From NCBI RefSeq assembly GCF_023078275.1, contig NC_062980.1, forward strand, positions 11,674,783 through 11,738,782: DNA of 64,000 bases, given 5' to 3'. The position numbers were made by a program, and so were the translations under genes. Of this stretch, positions 37,407 through 49,432 are shown piece after piece. The DNA comes from Leguminivora glycinivorella. Its lineage: Eukaryota; Arthropoda; Insecta; Lepidoptera; Tortricidae. Under the pieces are notes generated by a model. That model was not told where the DNA came from and made no database searches. It worked only from the letters and a program-made list of their open reading frames with translations. Position 1 is the first letter of the stretch; each line of letters begins with the position of its first letter.

Positions 37407-37738
37407 GCAAGGATTATTTATATACGATTTAAATACTTCATACTAAGTATCGTATCTCGATTTTTTAGCGCCACATATTAAATACTATCATGACGGTACT
37501 GATGATGCCTACAATTTTATTTTTTTCAAAATGTGTATTGACGTGATATCATGATTTTAAAATAAAGAAATATGTCATTTGTTCTTATAAAACATAAAAA
37601 CACGCAGAAACATTTGGGAAAAATATGATTTTGGCCACTTCCAGGCTGCGAACAGCGCCATCTTGTTTTAAACCTAAAAGGCCCATACATTTCAGGGGTA
37701 CGCTTTTTTGTATGGGCTTTGTCAGTCCCGTATTAAAT
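37407..37738 (+). repeat. Dispersed repeat, copy B
   Basis: Second copy of the 34107-34432 repeat, same strand and block order, with small insertions and deletions. The minus frame 37585-37788 matches the frame in copy A only because the DNA is shared. Confidence 0.88.
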
Positions 37739-37799
37739 CGTTCTTGGTTAGGAGTAAGTAGTAATATACAATAAATAATTATAATCATTTTTATGTTTC

Positions 37800-37910
37800 A
37801 GTTGCTCATGCACAATTAAAATTATTAATTAAAGTTGAAATGTTGTTAAATTGTATGTACTAACAATGGTTTAGACTTAAATGTCTAAAATAAATAAATT
37901 GAATTGAATA
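37800..37910 (+). repeat. LINE-type 3' tail
   Basis: It ends in aaaataaataaattgaattg, the form of a non-LTR retrotransposon 3' terminus. No coding part. Confidence 0.35.
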
Positions 37911-38597
37911 ATTAACTAATCGTACATATTATACATTTATAAAAGTTGTACATTATTGCCATTTGGAAGTATGTCATTATATTTATAATGCACAAATACA
38001 TGAAGTAGTTATTCATAATATTCATAAATATTCATATTCACACTGCATTATTAATGCATCATAAATTACTGTTAGCATTATTTATTAACTTCACACTCTT
38101 GTGTTTCACATGGAAGAGCAAATAAATTAGGTTAATGTTTAAAATGTAATTAAATGCATCAAGCTATACCATAAAATTTAAAAACATATTTACACGTAAC
38201 CATATCATATTAGTTCATATAAAAAGTATTGTTTCCTCTTCTCATCCGAATGTTCCACATTTAATACATTACTTAGAAAACGTAAAGGTTTAGAGAAAAT
38301 ATAGGTAAGTTTTGATTCTAATAAGAAACCGTTTAGGGGCGCTGTTGATTAACTAGGTACATTTCCTATGTACGAGTACTTCTGTCATTTTCCGTGACGT
38401 GTATGCTACCAATTATTTTATGTTATGTATTATGTAAGGTCTACCATGAGATAAAAATCGTCTAAGGCTAACTACCATCGATCTAAACTACCTAGATGCA
38501 CCATCACGGCTTAGAATGTGTCCGCAGCAAATTGTGCTTGAAAATGTTCTAAGCACAATTGGGCGGTCAGTAGCGCTTCATCCGCCGTGTCGGCAAC

Positions 38598-38674
38598 ATG
38601 CCTAAGTGCTCCGTAAAAAAGTGCAAAAATAACACCTTATATACGTTGAAAAAGGATGACGTATCGTATTTCCG
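38598..38674 (+). CDS. THAP-domain protein, exon 1 (N-terminal start)
   Basis: The ATG at 38598 has an insect-like context (gcaacATG). The frame gives MPKCSVKKCKNNT..., with cysteines at residues 4 and 9 as expected for the first half of the C2CH zinc site of a THAP domain, which starts at the protein N-terminus. The exon ends in phase 2 at 38674, directly before a consensus donor GTAAGT (38675-38680). Joined to 39094, the splice codon encodes Arg, restoring the F-R-F-P-K sequence typical of THAP domains. THAP proteins are DNA-binding factors, and the domain is also found in P-element-type transposases. Only 26 residues are in this exon. Confidence 0.7.
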
Positions 38675-39093
38675 GTAAGTAATTGTTAATAATTTTATAA
38701 TGTTATGCATTTGTGGTCAAAATGGCTTCCTAACTTACAAAAAACATTTATTTTCTAGAATAATTAAAGTAAATTCCTTGATTTGGTCTTACGCAGTTTG
38801 TCTCTTTCTCTCGCGCTATACTAGTAATGAGCGGACGGCGACAAAAGATGGATGAAGTGGAACATAGTTAAAAATGGAATGATGGAGTCGCTAATTTATA
38901 TTTTTTGTAAAAGAAGCCTATTTCATATTAATAATGTATGTATTTATTTATTATTATGGACCAATAAGTCTGAAATAAATGATTTCAATTCAATAATATT
39001 AATACATATCTTATAAATTACTTTAATTATAAAAAGAAACAACCCGGGAATAGCAAATTCGTTTTTAAGTAATAAAAAAGCTTTTTATTCCAG
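38675..39093 (+). other. Intron of the THAP gene
   Basis: A 419-bp intron with GTAAGT at its start and a pyrimidine run ctttttattccag at its end (AG at 39092-39093). It holds a LINE-like tail near 38925-38995 (ctgaaataaatgatttcaat), so part of its length comes from an insertion. Confidence 0.65.
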
Positions 39094-39196
39094 ATTCCCA
39101 AAACAAGACGTTGAAAGGGAAAAATGGCGCAAGATTATAGCTGAGGAGCGGAGAGAAGATTTACCCAAACAAAGCTTTGAAAGAAATTATACGTAG
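39094..39196 (+). CDS. THAP-domain protein, exon 2 (domain incomplete)
   Basis: The phase matches exon 1. It encodes FPKQDVEREKW followed by RKIIAEERREDLP and a stop TAG at 39194. The FPK, the arginine and the tryptophan are conserved THAP positions. The domain should continue with the second zinc pair C-x2-H-F, but the frame stops at total residue 59 before it. Either this is a truncated, probably non-functional copy, or a weak donor (GT at 39193-39194) links to a further exon, which I could not find before 42 kb. No mobile-element ends were recognised around it, so whether it is a host gene or a P-element remnant is open. Confidence 0.62.
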
Positions 39197-39268
39197 AATA
39201 ATAAATTAATGTCATCGTTCAATTCTTCTTTGTTTTAATAGCTACTTAATTCATATTCTCCAAGTGCA

Positions 39269-42040
<2,772 letters not shown>

Positions 42041-42157
42041 CAGGCGCGGATCCAGGTGGGGTCATGACCCCCCCCCCCTGGAGCCTAGGTTAACCATACA
42101 AATAGACCACGTGACCCTCCCCCCCCCCCACCCCGGGGCCTGGGCCTTAACCACGTT
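42041..42157. mobile_element. hAT-type MITE, copy 2, right end missing
   Basis: It starts caggcgcggatccag and follows the family through the homopolymer blocks, accatacaaatagacca and ggggcctgggcctt, but ends at ccacgtta without the right inverted repeat. Confidence 0.8.
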
Positions 42158-42588
42158 AAATCTTTACAAAGAAATTATTCCGAGCAGGTTACTATATTTT
42201 ACGCCGTAAACTCAGTGATAAATCGTCGTACTTAAGTTCCCAAAAACTGATTGGGACTGTCTCGGAAACGGGCGTCGGAATGTTGGGATACTCCTATCCT
42301 ATTTGAGATAACTGGTTTGTACGTAAAATTATTTTTTTTGTTTTTGTCTTGGTTTGGAATTGGACGTGAAATGTAGAGCATTTTGGTGAAAATAATGTGA
42401 GTTGTCCGTATTAATATAAATTGCCAAGTAACTTATATTATACCCAAAAAAAAACTATTTTACACTTCTTTTTGGCTGGTAATCTTGTATGGTAGAACTA
42501 TTTCTGAATGTTTTGCGATTCCGGACTTTCCTGAGTTGTTTCCAATTCAGTCAAAATCTAATCTACTAGGTATATTCCAATCTAATCA
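42158..42588. other. Unassigned AT-rich DNA
   Basis: No gene or repeat recognised. Confidence 0.4.
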
Positions 42589-43696
42589 GTGTAGCCTATG
42601 GTTTACCCTTGAATCGCCGACAGACACTTGTTCGAATATTATTTCAAAGACAACGTTTCAAATAATTTCATTTCATCGACAGTTCATATCGTAGAACAAT
42701 CGATACAAGTAAAATCAAACCGTAGACTTTTATTTCGTAGATAAGTTATTCCGAGTATACTTTATATCGTGGTATTTCGTTTCGTGTTTTTTCATTTCAT
42801 TTTGTTTTACATTAAATACAATTCATTACGCATAATATTATTTCAATTATGATTTTTTTCTAAAATTTTACTATTTGTAAACTGTTTGTTTGGTCACAGT
42901 TATAACCTAACCTAAACCTACTTTAAAAAAGGTTCGTTGTTGTGTAGGGTCGCAGTTCTAACCTAACCTAAACCTATTCTGTAAGCAGTTTGTTTCTGTG
43001 TGATCACAGTTCTAACCTAACCTAAACCTACTCTGTAAACTGTTTGTTTTTGTGTGTGGTCACAGTTCTAACCTAACCTAAACCTAATTTAAAAGCCATT
43101 AGTTGTAGTGTAGGTCGCAGTTCTAACCTAACCTAAACCTAGTCGGTAAGCCGTTTGTTTCTGTGTGATCACAGTACTAACCTAACCTAAACCTACTCTG
43201 TAAGCTGGTCGTTTTTGTGTGTGGTCACAGTTCTAACCTAACCAAACCTACTTTAAAAGCCGTTCATCGTTTTGAAGCATCGCAGTTCTAACCTATCCTA
43301 AACCTACTCTAATATAGGATTTAAGCCAATGGTCATAGTTTAATTATGGACGTATGTGATCTGCCACGATAAAATAGACAATTTGAAGTTTCCTAGAATA
43401 GAAACATCTATAAATGTGTAGTACGACAAATGAGAAAGTTTTGTAATAATACGTCGAATAAATGAATTGCGATGTTTTGTAGTTCTGCTATTTGAAGTAC
43501 TTTGAAACGAATCAGCGATGAAGAAATATTAGTTGAATAGTATTTATAATAACTAAAAAAATTTCAAATAAATAGTAGTTGAAACAAAATTACTCGAAAC
43601 AATTTTACTCGAACTAAACTTTCTGATGATTTGTTGTCGATGAAATGATATTCGATGAAAAGTTTGTCGGCGAAACAAGGGTACACCGTAGCCTAT
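42589..43696. mobile_element. Inverted-repeat-bounded element carrying a satellite
   Basis: About 65 bases at the left (gtagcctatggtttaccctt, then tcgccgacagaca, cgaatattatttca) match the reverse complement of the right end (43630-43696: tcatttcat/cgaatatcattt, tcgccgacaaac, gtacccttg, taggctac). The terminal part of the right arm continues past a nested LINE at 44475. The interior holds the 55-bp satellite. No transposase frame is seen; the small frame 42485-42694 is part of the left arm. Non-autonomous, superfamily unknown. Confidence 0.6.
42893..43320 (+). repeat. 55-bp satellite with CCTAACCTAA core, 8 units, trimeric order
   Basis: The taacctaaccta core starts at 42903, 42959, 43013, 43069, 43124, 43178, 43234 and 43289 (spacing 54-56). 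Units fall into three types by their flank (ctttaaaa..., ..ctgtaagc..tgatcacag, ctctgtaa..ggtcacag) that recur in order, so same-type units are 165-166 bp apart. The core contains two CCTAA units, the complement of the insect telomere repeat TTAGG. The last two units are decayed (accaaacc, acctatcc). Confidence 0.93.
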
Positions 43697-44474
43697 CATC
43701 ATCATCATCACAGGCCTTTGCGTCTATTGCAGACGATTTACACATTGCTGCTCCGACAACGGGTTTGGTGACTGTGGAGGCCGATTCGCGAGCGGCACGA
43801 CCTGCCACATTTTTGGCAGAGGAAACTCATACCACCTAAGGTTCCAGTCTCGGTTTGCTTTCTGCGACACCTTTTACTATCTAAAGCATTAAACCAGGTT
43901 TCGTCGCATAGCCTTCTCCCCTCCACAACACGCTTTCGCCATTGACCTCGGTCTTCAGCTAAGGTTTCCCAAGCTTGATGGTCGATTTGAAATGCAGACA
44001 TGTCTCGCTTAACACAGTCTTTGAAGCGTAGCATCGGTCTTCCAACGTTCCTTTTAGCATACGCGACTGCACCTAGCAATACACGTCGAGGTATTCTGGA
44101 GGGCTCCATTCGGTGCACATGCCCCAGCCACCGCAAGCGTCTCTGTTTGAGAAGAGCGGTAAGACTGGGCAGCTGCGCTTTTTCGGTTTGTCACTTTGTC
44201 CTGCCAAGTTATGCCAAAAATGTTGCGTAGACAGCGCATGTGAAAATTGTTAAGGCGTCGCTCCTGCTTTGCATACGTCGTCCAGGTTTCTGCTCCGTAC
44301 AAAAGTATGCTTAGAACGCAAGTCTGGTATACTATAATTTTTTTGGTTCTAATAGTGAGATGTTTGTTAGACCATAGGTACTCTTACTGGAGCCTCCCGA
44401 ACATGGTCGCCGCTTTGCCAATACGGATATCGATCTCTGCATCAAGCGAGAAAGAAGAGCGAAGAGAAGAGAGT
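43697..44474 (-). pseudogene. RTE-like LINE, reverse-transcriptase C-terminus and zinc finger, broken
   Basis: Read on the minus strand, the sequence gives LLYGAETWTTYAKQERRLN and FHMRCLRNIFGITWQDKVT, then RWLGHVHRME, GRPMLRFKDCVKRDM and a C-terminal zinc finger C-x2-C-x3-C-R-S-R-I-G-L-x-S-H-x4-C. This order is familiar from the C-terminal half of insect endonuclease/reverse-transcriptase LINEs. Breaks: an in-frame TAA near 44392 and a frameshift around 44185, where the two open frames (44054-44302 and 43738-44136) exchange. The 3' end is a (GAT)n tail at 43697-43712. The copy is 5'-truncated at about 44474. The direct repeat GTAGCCTAT flanks it at 43688-43696 and 44475-44483, a target-site duplication placing it in the end of the satellite-bearing element. 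Confidence 0.88.
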
Positions 44475-44600
44475 GTAGCCTATAGGCACAGTATAATAAA
44501 GAGTACTACCGGAGGTATTTATTTATACCACATCCATTTTGAAAACATACCCCATATTACTCCACAGGTCTAACAGTAAAACCGAAGAACCTATTTAAAT
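44475..44600 (+). repeat. End of host element and start of a shared repeat
   Basis: gtagcctat (second target copy) is followed by cacagtataataaagagta, which also occurs in the minus-strand repeat at 24800-25095. Confidence 0.45.
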
Positions 44601-44814
44601 TTGCAACAATGTCTGAACAAAAATTTGAATAAACAATTATTATTATAATCAGTGAATTATTCTCCCACGTCCAAGCCTCGCACGTAAGCGTCTCACAAGA
44701 ATGAAATACATAAAACCGTTTAACCCCCTTTCGTTCCGCACTTACAAAGCAAGTGCCATTCTTTTGTGGATTAAAATCAGTTACTTTGTCGCTTTACTGT
44801 AGGTTCTACCTGCA

Positions 44815-45182
44815 TAGGGTTCCCATACACATTTCCTGACAAAAATCCTGATTTGTAAAAATGTTTCCTGATCGCTTAGGCCCACTTGCACCAACCACTT
44901 AACTCAGGGTTAGTGGGCTGTCAACTGTCAAATTCCATATAAAATGGTGGGTTAACCCTCGGGTTAACCCTATATCTTCGTTGGTGCAAGTGGCCCTAAG
45001 TTATATATCGGCGTCGGGGAATCTAGCAAAAAATCTAAAATAAAACGGTTCATCATAGAAAATCATTAACTCGTTAAATTTCGACATTTTTAGACCCCGC
45101 AACATTACTGACAAATGACTGGAATTCAAGAATTTTATGTCAAGACATGTCAGGAAAATTACTGACGTCTGGTAACCCTTAT
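44815..45182. mobile_element. Inverted-repeat element containing a nested MITE
   Basis: The left end agggttcccatacac...tttcctgac and the right end gtcaggaaaattactgacgt / ctggtaaccct are imperfect inverted repeats. The MITE at 44878-44999 interrupts the left half. Confidence 0.45.
44878..44999. mobile_element. Palindromic MITE, ggccacttgcaccaa family
   Basis: The ends ggcccacttgcaccaac and gttggtgcaagtggccc are inverted repeats. The interior has gggttaaccc blocks and gtcaactgtcaaat. About 120 bp; a layout common in Lepidoptera. It lies within the 44815-45182 element. Confidence 0.8.
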
Positions 45183-45762
45183 ACCTGCCGGGTGCCGCGT
45201 AGTGTTGCGAACTTGCACTAGGTATTTCATAATCAACCTGTTCTTGGCCTCATTGGGAACAGCATTCGTGCTTTTAAAAACTATTGTTGATATGTTTCGG
45301 TTGTCGCTCGCGCAAACGTAGGAATCTCTGAATAAGTTTTACGAGTAAAAATCTAAATGATATGCGCAATTTGAAATCCATTAGGCATTGACTTTACCTA
45401 AATGTGATTATTAACGCAGACTACGACGTTGAGTCTAAGATTACATAAATTTGACATGTATATCTACATATTTGAAGTATTTGAACTGCCGACCACGACT
45501 GAAATGACGGCTCTGAATCTTGAATCTTATAAACGTTTTATTTTTGTTTCTGGCGCGCTTCTATTTTTTTTTCTTTAATAAAAAAGTAAACACAAAGCTT
45601 GTGGATTTCAGCAGATTTACACCGTTTTCATTCATCAGTTACCTATGTATAGAAAGGTTAACGTTTTTCCTGTTATTCTATTTTTACTGACAACAAGGTT
45701 CAAGACTGCTAGCTGGCCGTGAAACCATAAAGGGAATGGTATTTTGTAAATAAATACCTAAT
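45183..45762. other. Unassigned DNA
   Basis: No gene or repeat recognised. Confidence 0.4.
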
Positions 45763-45901
45763 ATGGATGTAATGCACAACTATGGGAACAAATCAAATTA
45801 TTTTATAACAAATATTTTGATTTTGTGTTTTTTAAGTAGTCACACTACTATATATAAATTAAAAATCGAAATAAGATGTCATATATATTAAAGAAAAAAT
45901 G

Positions 45902-45994
45902 ACGAGCACCACCAGTGGTGAAGGCCGGATTCGAACCGGCGTCTTTAGCAATCCGGGCTAACGCCATGAACCCCTAGGCCACCTCGCCACCCTA
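45902..45994 (-). repeat. tRNA-like SINE head, minus copy
   Basis: Holds A and B box motifs on the minus strand, with a partial acceptor stem. See the enclosing palindrome. Confidence 0.65.
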
Positions 45995-46000
45995 TCAGCT

Positions 46001-46085
46001 CGAGGTGGCCTAGGGGTTCATGGCGTTAGCCCGGATTGCTAAAGACGCCGGTTCGAATCCGGCCTTCACCACTGGTGGTGCTCGT
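46001..46085 (+). repeat. tRNA-like SINE head, plus copy
   Basis: Same tRNA-like unit on the plus strand, but its 5' acceptor half (gctcgagg) does not pair with cttcacc, so this copy is not tRNA-like at the acceptor end. Confidence 0.65.
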
Positions 46086-46143
46086 CATTTTTTTTTTAAA
46101 TATATATGACATCTTATTTCGATTTTTTTAATGGATGTAATGC

Positions 46144-47215
46144 CTTTATTAAATAGGGATAAATAGTATCTTTGTCAGCATAACAATGTTTGCAAAACTT
46201 ACCAATTTTCTATAGGTACCGTTAATTAAAGAACAATGTCACTTACGGTTATTGAATTTTGTGTATTAATACGTTAAAACATCATTGGCAATTACTGAGA
46301 AATACGAGTAAACATAAACACTCTTCCAGATATTAAAACGATTCAGCTACGACGTGTTTTATTATCATTTAAAATGTTAAACATGATTGCAACTGACATT
46401 AAAGTTCTACATATTTAGCGTATATAAGGTAAAACGATGGAATTGAGGAAATGGTCCTGCGGTGTAATGACGTCATTTGGTAGCTGATATTATTATGACT
46501 AGACACCAAATGGCTCCTCTGCGTTCACCTACATTGGGAGTAAACGGCTGGAATTGTGTTGTCAACGAGAACCGAGAACTAGCATGACAGAGTCGACACT
46601 AGATCAATATCAATTAAGGGGCAGCGAAACTGGTCGGAAAGAGAATTATTTCAGAATATATTTTTTTTCTTTTTGCGGTTGAATCGCTTCGCTATTAACG
46701 CGATGGAGAGGCCAATATCTTGGCGTACTGCAAAAAGGATAAAAAGGGGAATAAAGTAACTTGTATGGCAGGTCGGTTGCAAGATGCAGAAATCTGTGCG
46801 GGGCGTGGGCGTGGGCGAACCGGTCTAGACGAGATGAACTTTAAGGACCCAGCTAAATAAAATAAAAGATCGCACCGCGACGGAGGCCAGCCCTCGTACT
46901 GCGCAATATTTGCCGCAACTTAATATCGCCAATGGGACATAGAAGCGGCCGAGATAAAGGCTTGTAGAGTCCTTCGCATACATAAGAGATCTTGTACCGA
47001 GTAATCCGCGCTGGATCACTCTCTTAAGCCTTAAAATAAAATTGCAAAAATAGCTTTCTTACGTGACTCTAACTTTGTTCCTTTAATAAAATTGCACAAG
47101 CTTAAGGCAATTTAATGCGATTTTCTAAAAGCATCATAGTTCATTGTGCTGCTAACTCCCAGTAGAAAACCTCTAATTTACCTTTAGTGGACACAATTGC
47201 AAGAAAACACTAGAG
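46144..47215. other. No gene seen; GC-richer from about 46680
   Basis: The part 46680-47030 is GC-richer and not recognisably repetitive; with the block to its right it may be promoter-proximal regulatory DNA. No frame is supported. Confidence 0.35.
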
Positions 47216-47219
47216 GGCG

Positions 47220-48385
47220 TCGCGTTGGATTAGATTAGTGCTGATAAGATTAGTAGCGTCGCAGCGTGTCGCGGGGCCCGACCGCAGCCTCCGCCATGTG
47301 AATCTGCTAATTGCCAGCTCATCTACACTGCAGTAACTACCTACCTACTTCACAAGCAGTTGCTCCTGCCGCTTTCATTAATCAATCTTTGTGAAAACTG
47401 CAGCGGCGGTCTCGTAAAGATGTGGTGAGCGTTCCTCAGGTCCATCACCGTTCACCGGAGACGTAAGAGGACCGTGCCTAAGCACTTCATGAATATTTAT
47501 CGCCGCAAGGCGCGAGCTGGAGTTTCGCGGGCTGGACTCGGGCGGGGCTGCACCCTAATGCAATGATTCATATTCGGTTTGCGGGCGAGTTGAACGTCTT
47601 CCATTATTGTCATTCATCGGAGGAAGTGGGCGGCGAGGGGCGGCGCGGGTGCCGCCGGCGCCCCCCGCGCGACTCTCAGTCGCTCGCCGACACTCTCGCC
47701 GCTAACACGCGAGAGACGCGATGTACGTCGCCTACGCTTGACTCATTCAGTCGTTCGCGTTCCGTGTGTGAGTGCCCTCCGTGATCCGAAGCCGGAGTTT
47801 CCGAGCCGCGTGTGCAGCCTCCAGGTAGTGCTTGCGGTCGGGCCGAGTGCCCGCCAGGAGCCAGCGATTGTGGTGCCAGTGTCTCGCGCGCCGGAGCCGA
47901 CGGCTCAGCTGACCGCCGCGGCACATCGCGAGCGCACGGTGAGTGCGATCGATCACTGCATGCACGCGCTACACCACTTATGTGTGTCTATTTCGAGTCG
48001 CTGCGAAACTCGGCCCTCGATCGCATGTACGCATTTCGCAGATCACCAATGGCTGGCATGGGTCGACGATTTCGCTTAGAAATTGCGACCATTTTTCAAG
48101 TGTCGAACGCGCGGTAGCGGCCGTGTTGATAAACAGTGTCGGCTTACTGTGAGGATGAGCTATGGAACGGCTCGCTTGTCTGTTTGTGGATTGTTCCATG
48201 TTATGACTCGATTCAGTGGGCTTCGAGAATTTGTGGACATTATTGACATGGCGCAGGATTGGTTTGTCGGCTGGCTACGCCAGTACAGGATATGCAATCA
48301 GTTGGGTCAGTGACAGGCGGCCGTACTTCATCCACGGCGATCGTTAGCCGCCGCCAGCTGACTTCCCGTCGCGTTGCATTCGCGC
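47220..48385 (+). promoter_or_regulatory. CpG/GC-rich promoter-like block
   Basis: This is the most strongly GC- and CpG-rich kilobase of the window, in contrast to AT-rich flanks, and almost free of recognised repeats. It contains two initiator-like TCAGTC sites (A at 47678 and 47749) upstream of the exon-like stretch below. The many overlapping frames on both strands here (47563-47784, 47676-47924, 47738-48079, 47747-47965, 47812-48117 and others) follow from lack of AT-rich stop codons and are not genes. No TATA box was seen close to the initiators. Confidence 0.5.
47678..47938 (+). other. Probable non-coding 5' leader exon with strong donor
   Basis: From the second initiator-like site (47749) to 47938 there is no ATG in 190 bases, as expected for a 5' untranslated exon. 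It ends gcgcacg directly before GTGAGTGCG, a consensus splice donor (GT at 47939-47940). The start is uncertain: 47678 and 47749 both match the arthropod initiator. If real, transcription runs to the right and the first coding exon lies beyond a long intron, probably outside the window. The gene cannot be identified from this exon. Confidence 0.5.
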
Positions 48386-49267
48386 TCGCAAAATACATGT
48401 TTGGCTCCGTCCAATACCTAAGTCTCGTATAAAAAATATAAGAAACTATACCTACATATCATTGGTATTACTGCCACATTGCAAATATACAGTCTTAGCA
48501 ACTGTCAAGTTTTTCTTTGCAAACAAACTTAAAGCTGCATTCATACAAGCTTTGTGTCTCATGTCATGAAGCTCGTCTATTGTAACAATACAAGATTTAC
48601 CTATTATAAAACTTTGAATAACCATAAGTATTCAATAAACACTAAATTAGATTTGAATTGTATTGGTTTGTGTTCTCAATTCTGCGACTTGCACGCTTTG
48701 CGAATGAGAGTGACACACTGTCCAGCTAATTGAAATTAAATTACTCGAAGACAGAATTTAATCGGTTAATCTCCTTTCTCAACAACATTACGAATGTTAA
48801 GTTAATTATATTTTCTTTAGGTATATTTATCATTTTCATACGGATACAAATCAAATTCACAGAGACATCCCTCAAAAGGATAATAGCCGACTGGGCTTAT
48901 TGGTATTGAGGTTCATAAACTATGTACGTCATAGCCACAAACGTAACCCAGCCCTTACTTAATGGATATTTAACACATAAATGTTGCTTTCCATCAATTC
49001 TTATGTGCAACTGCATAGTCTAGCGTCCGACAGAAACATGTATATTTTGCCAGAACTAAAACTTGAAACGTCCGAAACTAATAAGATCCTTGCGGGGTGA
49101 GGCGGGCGCGCACGGTGCTGCCATTGGTCGTTTCAAATAATGGCGCGCCTTTATGATTAGCAGTAGGGATGGGAATGGGACATGTCTATTATAGACAATG
49201 GTACCGGTACCAGTACTGTGGTGAATTTGTTTTGCAACAAATTATAATATTATAATTAAATTATAAT
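48386..49267. other. AT-rich DNA, no gene seen
   Basis: Presumably intronic if the leader exon at 47.7-47.9 kb is real. No repeat ends recognised. Confidence 0.4.
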
Positions 49268-49432
49268 AAGGCCTAGTTACCCTTCGGGTTGGAAGGTCAG
49301 ATGGCAGTCGCTTTCATAAAACTAGTGCCTACGCCAAATCTTGGTAGTAGTTTCCAAAGCGGACCCCAGGCTCCCATGAGCCGTGGCGAATGCCGATGCC
49401 GGTATAACGCAAGGAGGATGATAATTGTGATA
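49268..49432 (+). repeat. LINE 3' end (source family of the 123-bp array)
   Basis: The blocks cttcgggttggaaggtcaga, actagtgcctacgccaaatc, aagcggaccccaggctccca and ataacgcaaggaggatgata are the 3' untranslated end of a non-LTR retrotransposon, in order. The 12.5-15.4 kb array repeats the last 120 bases of this unit. Strongly 5'-truncated. Confidence 0.82.

Larger units (their letters stand above)
45776..46130. mobile_element. Retroposed palindrome of two tRNA-like units (head-to-head SINE dimer)
   Basis: ATGGATGTAATGC occurs at 45763-45775 and again at 46131-46143, an exact 13-base target duplication that marks LINE-style insertion. Inside, arms 45861-45986 and 46001-46128 are near-perfect reverse complements around a 14-base spacer. 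Each arm contains a tRNA-like unit with A box tggcctaggggt, a 5-bp anticodon stem ttagc/gctaa around loop ccggatt, and T arm gccgg-ttcgaat-ccggc. On the minus copy an acceptor-like stem ggcgagg/cttcacc also forms with one mismatch. Loop position 33 is C, not U, and the GGA anticodon would be serine but there is no long variable arm, so these are tRNA-derived repeats and not working tRNA genes. Confidence 0.8.

Noticed and set aside
42893..43320. Interstitial telomere array
   Set aside because: Only two CCTAA units per 55-bp repeat, separated by unrelated sequence; a satellite with a telomere-like core rather than a TTAGG array.
43614..43839. Small frames on both strands next to the LINE
   Set aside because: They overlap the LINE tail and the (ATC)n repeat; no independent support.
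45902..46085. A pair of divergent tRNA-Ser(GGA) genes
   Set aside because: C at loop position 33, no long variable arm, mismatched or absent acceptor stem, and a retroposition duplication around the block: tRNA-derived repeat instead.
47563..48313. Many overlapping frames on both strands
   Set aside because: Produced by low stop-codon density in GC-rich DNA; the region fits a promoter/leader exon better.
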